From: Cantharellus purpuraceus
Lineage: Eukaryota > Basidiomycota > Agaricomycetes > Cantharellales > Hydnaceae
Assembly (NCBI GenBank): GCA_025174535.1
Contig: JALBUN010000030.1
Coordinates: forward strand, 62,001-126,000
Reading direction: 5' to 3'
Length of the DNA: 64,000 nucleotides
Positions 34,780 through 45,116 of the stretch are shown here, one piece after another. The position numbers were made by a program, and so were the translations under genes. Under the pieces are notes generated by a model. The model saw only the letters and a list, made by a program, of their open reading frames with translations, did no database searches and was not told the DNA's origin. The first letter of the stretch is position 1, and each line of letters starts with the position of its first letter.

Positions 34780-37284
34780 TCATCGAACACTGGGGAGAGT
34801 TGGGGGAGACGGCCGTTGCTTGCTGACTGTTTCGGGAGACGGCGCTGCGAAGCGCATATCTTCCAGATCCGTGAGCACGGAATCGTCACGAGCAGCTTCC
34901 CGAAGACTGGGCAAACTCCAGTCTGCTAACCGCTTGTGGTACAAAGGTGGCGTATCGTCCGGCACAGATGAGGTCTCTGAAGCATCACGGTCCTGTGCGC
35001 GTATTTCAATAACCTCCTGCAGTTCCGAGACGGGATGGAAGATCGTGGGCTGGATGCGGGATGTAGGATGATTATTACGCCATGGCGAAAATATGCGCAT
35101 CTTTTTCGGAGCACTGTATGTTGCGGCTGGTACGTCTTCCAAGTAGGAACTGTCGTTTGTGCCATCCGATTTAGTCAGCCATGATGCATGTTTACGGTCA
35201 TGAAACGGCGATTGATAGTGCGTCGGAGATTCATTCTCTCCGCTTGGCGGCCGCTTGTCAAGGGGATCTGCCGGGCGACCTGCGTTGGAAAGGACTGGAA
35301 TCGAGAATTGCATGTCGTCGAGAGATGCGGAGTCACGAGGTCGGTTTTTACTATGCGAGGACATACCGCGCGTGATGCAACAGTAGGGAAGTAGCACAGA
35401 GATGGGGACAATCTTTCGTGTGGTGGAGTACAGAATGGCATTTACAAATCCTACAGCAATGCATAAGTTTGTGACAATAACTGAAATTGATGAATAGGTC
35501 ACCTGAAAGCATGAAAATGGTATCGGCGGTCATTGTGGCGGCATATGGGACTTTATGCCCAAAAATATCACTCCAGCGGCATGAAGCTATTGGCACGATA
35601 ATGATCGTGTAAGCGACCTTTAGCTTGGGTCAATACACTAGCGCGCAGCACGTCCACAGTATGGCACGAACCGGATACCTGAGCCGTCCGGTCAACACAA
35701 GACCAAACCAGAAACTACCGACTGACCATAACATCTGCTTTCCTACGATAGACATCTGTGCATCATCGACATCGTCTTGTGCCCATGGCTCTTTAACACG
35801 ACTGAATCTCAGATCCCAACCTAAGCCTCCCAGGTTGCCCCGTAGTCTGAGGAATATAAGGCTGTAGAGTACGATGCTAACTGACGCGGTTAGAAACATC
35901 TGATAATGCATGGTTCAGACAGGTATAATAAGGAAGGTCCATTGTTTGACTGACGAAGAAATATTCGTCTGTGAGCTGTTCAACGTGATAAGCTGGCAGT
36001 GTCCTACTGAGTCTGTGGACATTATTTCACGATATGCGGCTGCTCACCATCAGTAATCCAGCACCAATACCCAGAGATACCCCAAAACGGACCATCAGAT
36101 TCATTGCGGAGGAGTACTGGCCCCATCATTACAACGAATGCGATGAGAGTCCAGACCCCTAAAAGAATGCAGTAGAAAACGCGCTTTCCAGTGCGACGCC
36201 GTAGGAAGAGCAGGGAGAAGGTATGTGTCGCGAGCACCTGGAAAGAATAAGTGGTTGAAGGTCTGACAGCCATGTTTGCGTACAAGGGACCTGCATCAGA
36301 GGGATCGTTAAGCAGCTTTGTCAATTGTATAGGGACAATTCAGTACCATAATGCAGTGCCAACGTTTCCGGTTTGCTTCAAGGCAGCTGGATGGGAAGAT
36401 CAAGAAGACGCCAAGCACTGAAATGTCATGAAGGCAGCACCTTGGACGCTACAAAATGGCCCCGTCCTGACTCCCTGTCAAAGAAAAGAGAAGGTCACTG
36501 ATTTGTTGCAAGAAACAATGCATACTCTGCTCGCCTGGATGATCACCCATTTGGCATTCATTAATGATCCGATGGCCTGAAGGAGGTCGCTCAGGGCAAG
36601 AGAGATAAAGTATGCTCCAACTTGTGAGCGGGCGAAGTGATGCTTTGTTTTGAAACCAGTGATCTGACGAATGAGGTGAATGGCGACGGTCTAAGGGGTC
36701 TGAATTCAGACTGACGAGGATGGCAAGAAGCATGGCAATGACCGAGATGAGTGAAATGCCTGCCGTTACCGCGAGAGCCTGAGAAAGTGGTCAGTGAGGA
36801 TGAGCGCGAGTGTTATCGTGCCCGCTTGCCAATGGACCGCGGGATTCGCTATGAGAGTAGTACACATGCGTAACGATTACGTTGCCATTGGGAGACTGGT
36901 ACCATCCGTCAGCCATGGTCTGCACGGACCGCGGTCTGTAGTACTGAGAGCCAGCTCTTTCTGCGCAGCGAGTGGAAAAGGTTGCTATAATACAGGTCCG
37001 GCGCTCTTAAGAAGTAGCCCAACCGGAGCCATGGCATGTCTAGTATTAGCGATGAGTGTAAATGAGTGTACCTTGCGTCGACTGATGCCCCTTCTTTTGA
37101 CCGTCCAATCAAACTGCAGATGAGGACTGGATTTCAAGGGCAAGCGCCGTCATCAGGCTTCATATAGCCTATTCTAGAAATAGTCTGCAGAAAGACATTT
37201 TGGAAATGGACCTACCGTGACTGCGCGTTGTAATGCCGGCAGTGTTCGTATCAGCGACTCGTCCAAGGTTAGCCACGATCCCAT
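34780..37284 (-). CDS. Seven-helix receptor, Git3-like basidiomycete GPCR family
   Basis: Exons (minus): 37284-37216, 36778-36743, 36690-36526, 36474-36441, 36386-36347, 36300-36294, 36237-36048, 35992-35955, 35899-35727, 35678-35672, 35617-35503, 35450-34780; about 514 aa. A plasma-membrane receptor, possibly nutrient-sensing by analogy with Git3. Helices and conserved pieces: ALAVTAGISLIS, VGAYFISLALSDLLQAIGS, LKQTGNVGTALW then THTFSLLFLRRR, TLIAFVVMMGPVL, GISGYWCWITDAYHVEQLT, SIVLYSLIFLRLRG, KQMLWYPVAYTIIIVPIA and MLSGFVNAILYSTTRKIVP. The last is followed by a long Ser/Pro-rich cytoplasmic tail. Two exons are only 7 nt, and both restore conserved residues (W-S-L and W-Y-P). The 5' end is the weakest part: intron 1 would be 437 bp, and the end of exon 2 could instead be at 36716. 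Confidence 0.82.
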
Positions 37285-38360
37285 GTCATAGTAGTAACCT
37301 AGGGAGGCTGCCCAGGCTGTGGACTGCTATGGGTCGCACCTTTCACCCAGCCCACGCTCCTTCTGAACCTAGCAACGCATCAGGCTGTGGATCCTAAACC
37401 GGTAACCCTGTCTTGTGACTGATCCGAGCGTTGCAGGAGCCGACGGAATGTATTTGGACTTTACTAGATGCTAGGCTGTGCATGTCTGTCACCCTGTTAA
37501 TCGTCCACTCATCGCCCCCCCCTGAGTTCGCCGCCACCTCCGTCTCGTCAGTTACTCCCCAAAGTGTCGTCTTTTCTCAGCGTCGTCCCATCCTCGCCCT
37601 CTCGGCCCTATCTTTATCCAATCGCCATGCGATGTCTTGTCAACGCCGCTGCCTGTAGAGACGTCACTCCTGCAACTTGGGGTACAAATGACGTATACCG
37701 CTAGTGAGTGATGAAGACAGTCCCTCCGCCGTCTCAGGAAACATCTGGAGACAGTCCCATACATGGACACTCTCACCCATAACTACGTATTCTTAGCCGG
37801 CGCGAAGCGCAGGCGTCTAGGTGATAGGTGACCTCTAACTTGTTGAGAAGTCAGACTGATCTATATCCATCAATGAAACTACAGCTTTTTCCACGCACAG
37901 TGTGTAGTAAATGGAACATAATGCTTCCAACTGGAAAACAAAAAAAAAACCTGATCCGATTCTTGAGCGACTTTGGGATCAATATCAATAAGCTTGTGCT
38001 TCCCGGTTCATTCTTTTAAAAATAGGTGTAGCTTCTTCCAGTCCTCTGATGCTATTTTTACCCACTCTGCAAGGAGCAGTAACAGTGTTTGGAGAAGCTC
38101 AGAGAATTCCATGGTATCTAAATTGCCACCCATGATCACATACTTCTTATCAGTCACCCTGTTAGCATGGTCACTAGACAAAGCCTCCAGCCAGCTAATT
38201 TCCTTTGTTTATTTACTTATTTTGGATACTGCTGCCACATAATTTAATGGTATACATGAGGGTCCATATCAAGCCTCTGCTTGTGCTGCCAATGAATGAG
38301 GGATAACATTGCATTTGACAGGCTTGGTGTTAAGGTGCTGGAATGCTCAGAAGTTCAAAA
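37285..38360. other. Left flank of the transposon nest
   Basis: No host gene supported. On the minus strand at about 38240-38020 an open stretch (WLEALSSDHANRVTDKKY) may be a fragment of a transposon ORF; I cannot assign it to a family. Confidence 0.4.
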
Positions 38361-39567
38361 GGAGTAACTGGAGTTAGGCTGCTAGTAATAGAGAGGAGTG
38401 GGACTTTACTGTTCCAGTTCAACCAGAGACAGAGTGGGAGCAATACTATTGAGTTGGATTGAGTGGACTTGGCTTCAACTTGTGTGTTGCACCCTCTTGG
38501 ATCGTCAGTCCAATATTTTGGAGTTTGGAGTATGGAGTTGGATCAGAGATCCAGAGTTTGACTTGTCAAGAAGGTACTTGTCAAGAAGCTAGCAACCAAG
38601 AAGTTGATAGGGCAAATCTTAGTCAATATATGAACTACTGTAATAGACAGAGAGTAGCCTATATAAGTATGTGGAGAATTGAATGCTAAAACTAAAACAA
38701 AAACAATAAGATGGATATGGAGTACAACATGGAAAGGAGTTTGGAGTTTGGACCCAAGTCTGAACTATACTAAGCAATATAAAAGAAGGGGTTTGTTGTA
38801 CCCCATAAGAAGAAACTACTTATGGAGAACAATAAGAAAAGGAGTTTGGAGTTGACGAAGATGGAGTTGATGGAGGTGAAGTAGGGAGATGGAGATGGAG
38901 TTGGAGGTGGAGTCTGGAGATCAGACTTGGTGTTACAGGATGTAACACTTGGGGTGACTACATGGATCTGTGTTCAGTCTCCAGATTCACATTGCATGTG
39001 TTATTGTTACATCCTGTAACACCACATCCGATCTCTAGACTCCATCTCCATCTCCCTCTACTCCACCTCCATCAACCCCAAACTCTATTATTGTTCTCCT
39101 TATAAGTAGTTTCTTCTTATGGGTTACAACAAACCTTCTTCTTTCATATTGCTTAGTATTAGTTTGGACTTGCGTCTAAACCCCAAACTCCTTTCCATGT
39201 TGTACTTCATATCCATCTTATTGTCTTATTGCTTTTAGTTTTATTATTCAATTCTCCACATACTTATACAGGCTACTCTCTGTCTGTTACAGTAGTTCAT
39301 ATATTGACTAAGATTTGTCCCATCAACTTCTTGGTTGCTAGCTTCTTGACAAGTACTTTCTTGACAAGTCAAACTCTAGATCCTTGATCCAACTCTGTAC
39401 TCTGAACTCCAAAATATTGGACCAACAATCTGAGGGGGCATAACACACAAGTTGAAGCCAAGTCCACTTGATTCAACTCAATAGTTATTGCCCATTCTAT
39501 CTCCAGTTGAACTGGAACAGTAAAGTCCCCTCCCCTTCATCACTAGCATCTGAACTCTGGTTACTCC
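38361..39567. repeat. Two head-to-head LTR-like arms (large inverted repeat)
   Basis: Left arm about 38361-38947 and right arm about 39005-39567 are imperfect reverse complements separated by 57 bp. The inner ends read TGTTACATCCTGTAACA on both arms, an LTR-like palindromic terminus. Each arm carries TATA-like and Gly-codon-free AT-rich sequence (for example tatataagtatgtggag on the left arm). I read this as two solo LTRs of one family in opposite orientation, or a fold-back element. Confidence 0.65.
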
Positions 39568-39572
39568 ATTAA

Positions 39573-40552
39573 GACGCTTGTTCAGAAATACATCAAATAT
39601 GTATATACAACCCATTTCCTCAAATTTTATATAATATACTTATATTAAAACATATTTTGATATTTCATATATGATTCTCAAATTTATATAATTTACTTAG
39701 ACGCTTGTTCGGAATCATGTCAGTATACAATATTCTGATGTATAGGAGATATACATCAGGATTTCAATGATACATAAAGCCAGGGAGTTACAATTTGGAT
39801 ATCTTAAAAGATTTCGGATGTGTGAAATTTTCATAAATATAAACATATATTCTATATTTTAATAAACTTTAAAAGATGAGATATTTGGTTGAGATGAACA
39901 TAATCATTTACATGGATATAATAGGAATGTATGTATTAATATAATTGGTATTATATAGGGTATTTAGATATACAAATACCAGGTGGGGATTAAAGATAGT
40001 TCAAATTATGTTACAAGTATTGTATAAGAAAGAATCAATGATATTTGGATGTTCCCTCAAAAGAGTTGCTACCACTAAATGGGGAAAAAACAGTTATTTT
40101 TGAGAATTATGCCAAAATATCACAATATGTTTTAATCTAGTATATTGTATAAAATTTGAGAATCACATTGAAATATGAAAATAAGTTTTAATCTAAGTGT
40201 ATTGTATAAAATTTGAGGAAAATAGGTTGTATATACATATTTGTTGTATTTCTGAACAAGCGTCTTAGATTTAAAACATATTTTGATATTTTGACATGAT
40301 TCTCAAAAATAATTCTTTTTTTTTCATTTACCAGTGGCAACTGCTTCAAGGGAATATTCTACTCCTGCTACACTTAATTTCTTTCACTCATTCTTTAAAA
40401 AACTCAGATATCTGAAATCTTTAAAGATATCCAGATTGTAACTCCCTATTTTTATGATCATTATTAAAATTCTGATGTATATCTCATATATTCTGATGTA
40501 CATCTTGTATACATCAGAATATTGTATAACAGCATCCTTCCAAACAAGCGTC
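39573..40552. mobile_element. MITE-like element, outer copy (interrupted)
   Basis: Terminal inverted repeats GACGCTTGTTC...GAACAAGCGTC-like (right end reads AACAAGCGTC) with a TAA duplication on both sides (39570-39572 and 40553-40555). The element runs in the opposite direction to the copy nested within it and is about 412 bp without that insert. There is no coding capacity. TIR and 3-bp A/T target duplication suggest a PIF/Harbinger-like non-autonomous family; this is inference. Confidence 0.75.
39700..40264. mobile_element. MITE-like element, nested copy (565 bp)
   Basis: Inserted in the outer copy with a TTA duplication (39697-39699, 40265-40267). It starts GACGCTTGTTCGGAA and ends TTTCTGAACAAGCGTC. 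It is the same length as, and nearly identical to, the copy at 44108. AT-rich, non-coding. Confidence 0.85.
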
Positions 40553-40619
40553 TAAACCTCTAGTTCCCCAGCCCTTAACAAATCCTTGATCTCAAACAGC
40601 TCTCCAGATCAGCTTTTAA

Positions 40620-42532
40620 TCTTTCCTGCGTATCGTCTGCATTGACCATTACAATGGATTGTAACCAAAGTACAAACATTAAATCATTTCTGGAGTTGTG
40701 CTGCAGTAGGATTTGATATTCTTCTCAGCTGTTTATTCACGGAATTGTGGTGATTTAGAGTTTGCCCTAACACCATAATTTTGTGGGTTCCAAAACACTT
40801 GTGCTCTTGCAACCAACACCTGTAGCCTCACATCTGCTACCCAAGACCCTTTGGTCCTATGACATGATTAACCAAAGTGTACGCAACATTGTGAACTACA
40901 TGTTTTTCTCACCTGCAGAGCTCACTGATGGAATGTCTCTCTTGCATGCAACACCTGCTGCATGTGACTCCTCCAGCTCTGCCACAGGGAATTTGACAAC
41001 ATCAGACCTTCATCTCATCATGTGTGGGAATGATGCATCAGTCCATTTCTATGACATCGCATTGCATACACAGACAAGAGATGATCCCCATCTCCAGCCC
41101 TGCAGTATATTCCATCTCAACACTTGCATGAACCATGGTGAGCTCTCTCTCCACCTGTCATCATGTGCGCACATTGTGCACTCCATGTACCCATATGCAT
41201 CCACTTCATGTTCTGAACTGACTGGCACATCATTTCTACAGCTTCCATCTCTCTAGACAGCTGCACCCTCCTTTGTGCAGGCACTCTGCATGCATATCTT
41301 TTCCAGATAATCCCCAGAGCATTGCTTGCTTTCAAATTCCTAGCAAAGTACATGATTCTGTTACCTCTCCCAGTTGGGGCTCTTCAGAAGTCTTGGACAA
41401 TGTTGTGAGGGCGACGCTGATGACGAGGCCACAACAACAAGATACTCAATAAGTGAGAGCCGATAAGAAATAATGCCAGCTGGTACAGCGGATATCCTCA
41501 GTCTATACAGCTGTTTCTGATAAATACATGGAACTTACCTGGTACAGCGGATATCCTCAGAGATCAAGCTGAGGGGATCACACTGCACCAAGGCGAGTCT
41601 TTATACTAAATGATGGAGACGGATAGGAGAACCAAGATAGGGGAGGAAGGATAGGGGAAGTGATAGGGGCAATGAAATAGGGGAGACGCACCCTGACAGG
41701 CTGCGCTGATAGGAGTGTCAAGAGAAAATACTAAAAATAGAATATAACTTATTTGAACCCTGACAAATGTTGATGCCATGCTTGCCTATTTCCTCTCTGG
41801 GATCATATACCACTATGTCCACATCCCTGAGCACCTTCCTGCATCTCACACATGCACAGGAAGAACATGGGCTCTTGGGAACGCTCCAGGTGGCTCAGGT
41901 CCAGGTGTTGTTACATTACTCCTGTTGTCTGTCACTGTCCCACTCGACGTGCTCATCTGTTGATCAATGGCACTCTCTATCTCCTTGGCCCATTCATCTG
42001 CAAGAGACGGAGACAGTATAGCATTCATGGGTGAGTGAGAGGTGGTAGTCATTGTTGAAAGGAGAAATTGTGGAGTTCAGCCTGTTTGTTCCTGCTTTTC
42101 TCTTGACGTTCAGGTGATGTCATAGCTGTAGGTCCTTATGAGTGCATTCTTGCACAAGCCACTACTCCTTTGCATAATACTTTCTGAAAATCATGCCTCC
42201 TGTGCACTACCAATCAAATATTCTCTGCATGCAGAAATGCCTTCTATGCAACTCATTGTGGCCAATGCAGAATAGCTTGGTCATGCCTTGCATTTGGTAG
42301 GCCACAAAGAGTGTTTGTTTTCATAGACCAACACAAACATGCATCATGCACCATGTTTTGGAACCCGCAAAATTATGGTGTTAGGGCAAACTCTAAATCA
42401 CCACAATTCCATGAATGAACAGCTGAGAAGAATATCAAACCCTGCTGCAGCACAACTCCAGAAACAATTTAACGTTTGTACTTTGGTTACAATCCTTTGT
42501 ATTGGTCAATGCAGACTATACGCAGAAAGGTA
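40620..42532. mobile_element. DNA element with ~175-bp terminal inverted repeats
   Basis: 40620-40796 and 42356-42532 are reverse complements of each other (for example tgtaaccaaagtacaaac on the left and its complement on the right). The interior carries open segments that look like captured exons rather than a transposase. One is TTSDLHLIMCGNDASVHFYD with LQPCSIFHLNTCMNH, ending at a GTGAGC donor, and another begins MLAYFLSGIIYHYVHIPEH. The first resembles WD-type repeat proteins, but I cannot place it. A possible TAAT target duplication is seen at both ends. A 362-bp solo LTR interrupts the interior. Confidence 0.65.
41404..41765. mobile_element. Solo LTR (362 bp)
   Basis: Starts TGTGAGGG and ends CCCTGACA, flanked by the 5-bp duplication AATGT (41399-41403, 41766-41770). 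A 22-bp direct repeat, ctggtacagcggatatcctc plus AG, occurs inside at 41480 and 41539. It splits the open segments of the surrounding DNA element. Confidence 0.82.
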
Positions 42533-44107
42533 ATACGTTTCTTAGCAGCAAGAAATGAATAAGACTTCCAGAGTCTAGAGTTCACGGACGCTTAGAGGTC
42601 CAGATATTCCGAAAAGATGGGAATGCACTTAGAGGCTAAAGGAAGTAGGTGGATGAATCCAACCGTCCAACCAGTGGCACTCAGAAGCGGGTAACAGCAA
42701 TGTGTGAAGTAGTCTAGCAACTGCTTCACACGAGTTCAAGCTTCTAATGCTCTGCAAAGGCAGTACACACTAGTTACTTAAACAAGAGCACTAATGGCAG
42801 GACTATCGACAGACAATCTCACCCTGTAGATTCGTAGTCACGTGAGGCAGATACTACACTCACGCCCAAAGCAGGAATATCACTACTTCGAGTGCAATCA
42901 AGTACAGCTACACAACTGTAAAAGATCCTTGAACTGGTAATCAACAGTTACTGAGATAGAGGATGACACTGTATGTCACTCTAGTCACACTGGTGTGCAG
43001 AAGATGGGTAGAATGTGATGATATGTTATTCTTTCAGAGGCAGAATGGCCTCCTTATATATTGTATTTACAGGGGCTGACTAATGGTTCTGGAATATTCT
43101 ACCTATTAATAGATGGAAACTACTGGAAGGTTGTGGAAGGTGGAAGAAAGGGGTAGAATATTCCAAGCCAATCACAGGATCTGATCACAGCACTAACACT
43201 GATCAGGAGCTGAATAATGGTTCTGGAAAGTTCTATCTAATAATAGAAGGAAACAGCTAGAATGTTATGGAAAGGGGTAGAATATTCCAAGGCAATCACC
43301 TGATTTGATCACCCATCAGCTGATCTGATCCCTGAGCTAGGCACTGATCAGGCAAAAAGAAGGGTGTCCACCCTGTTTTCTGCACTGGTTTGGACAGCCA
43401 TGGATAGCCACATGTCATGTGATGATCTCCATGGAAAATAGTGCCCTGAGAGGCTGTGGTTGTTAAGTTACAGAATATTTATTGATCAGAGACATCTGAG
43501 CTTGAATTCAGGCCAAATGCCTGGTCCAAAAGGGGAGAGGCGGCTGCGCGAAGGTTTGTGGGCGTCTATGGGTCCACAACTGTAGCACAGCAGAAATAAA
43601 TGATTCTGAGCCGAGTTCTGCATGGAATATTCCCGAAAAAATATGGAAAAATAGAGAATATTTGAATAAGTCCATTCCAGGTACAAGCATCAAATATATG
43701 CGGATATTTAGGAATGGAAAAGCAAAGAATAGCACATTGGTGCTGCATAAATGGAATTTGATAGGGAAAAGGTGGTTCCCATACACACCATATTGGCCTT
43801 GCCAAACTGCGGAATAAAATATACAAGTGACATTGTACATTTGTACATAAAGCTGCATCATATATCCCACTGACAGGACTGTTACAATAACCTGAGTTGT
43901 TATGACCCAAATACAATAGTTGCCAAACCAATCAGTGAACCAAGAATGCATCTGAGAATGCTAATGCATCAGCATCACACACAACCAAATGACACAAATA
44001 AATATAGTTGTGATCTCCCAGTCATGTATGCTGACATAATTCTCCATGCCCTGCTTGCTCTGTGCAAGACAAGATTGTAGGAGAATTCAGTTGATAATGT
44101 GGCAATA
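42533..44107. other. Unassigned repeat-rich DNA
   Basis: Between two mobile elements. It holds the tandem duplication above and a 147-codon minus-strand frame (43951-43508) rich in aromatic residues that I do not recognise. Composition and position suggest transposon debris. Confidence 0.4.
43072..43345. repeat. Diverged tandem duplication (~134-140 bp units)
   Basis: Unit 1 (43072-43205) and unit 2 (from 43206) share ctgaMtaatggttctggaa, ggggtagaatattccaa and gatcac...actgatca. A TATA-like tatatattg lies just upstream, so it may be the promoter part of an old LTR. Confidence 0.55.
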
Positions 44108-44672
44108 GACGCTTGTTCGGAATCATGTCAGTATACAATATTCTGATGTATAGGAGATATACATCAGGATTTCAATGATACATAAAGCCAGGGAGTTACA
44201 ATTTGGATATCTTAAAAGATTTCGGATGTGTGAAATTTTCATAAATATAAACATATATTCTATATTTTAATAAACTTTAAAAGATAAGATATTTGGTTGA
44301 GATGAACATAATTATTTACATGGATATAATAGGAATGTATATATGAATATAATTGGTATTATATAGGGTATTTAGATATACAAATACCAGGTGGGGATTA
44401 AAGATAGTTCAAATTATGTTACAAGTATTGTATAAGAAAGAATCAATGATATTTGGATGTTCCTTCAAGAGAGTTGCCACCACTAAATGGGGAAAAAACA
44501 ATTATTTTTGAGAATTATGCCAAAATATCACAATATGTTTTAATCTAGTATATTGTGTAAAATTTGAGAATCATGTTGAAATATGAAAATAAGTTTGAAT
44601 TGAAGTGTATTGTATAAAATTTGAGGAAAATAGGTTGTACATACGTATTTGTTGTATTTCTGAATAAGCGTC
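44108..44672. mobile_element. MITE-like element, third copy (565 bp)
   Basis: Near-identical to 39700-40264 and in the same orientation. Flanked by ATA on both sides (44105-44107, 44673-44675). Ends GACGCTTGTTC and GAATAAGCGTC, with one change in the right terminus. Confidence 0.87.
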
Positions 44673-44815
44673 ATATATAAAGAATTGGTCAGTTAGTTGA
44701 TCCTGACACAAATGCAAAGACTCTACCAGCACTTTTCTCTGATAAGACACAATGCTGCTACACCTGTTCCACGATGGGCTTGGCACTTGGTGACTGGAAA
44801 TGAATTTCCTTGAGG

Positions 44816-45109
44816 CTATCAGTTGAAGTGAATTTAGAGGACTTGATTCCATGTTTTTTAGCAGCAGGAGTCTATCTGCTTTTATACGGGCCAATTATTC
44901 TAATAATAAACTGGGTGGACTTCTCAATTTGATGAGTCAGATAAACCTTTTGTCCACCTTCCTATTGTCTCCTTTTCCCATATCCACTCTCATCTAGTGG
45001 CCCAGCATCATCATTCTGACAACACCACCTTCCTATTGTCTCACCTTCCCATATCCACTCTTGTCTATCCACTCTTGTCTAGTAGCCCAGCATCATCATT
45101 CTGATAACA
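44816..45109 (-). mobile_element. 3' LTR of a Ty1/copia element
   Basis: On the minus strand it starts TGTTATCAG right after a purine tract (TTTGAGGGGGAG, 45110-45121) and ends near CTGATAG. It is a direct repeat of 57553-57825, the other LTR of the element. Internal duplicated segments (cttcctattgtctc, catatccactc) occur in both LTRs. Confidence 0.8.
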
Positions 45110-45116
45110 CTCCCCC

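Noticed and set aside
41478..41562. Direct 22-bp repeats as a CRISPR-like array
   Set aside because: Only two copies, inside a solo LTR with a clear target duplication, in a eukaryote.
43508..43951. 147-codon minus-strand frame, rich in Phe/Tyr/Ile
   Set aside because: AT-rich repeat region, no motif, no partners; more likely chance or debris than a gene.
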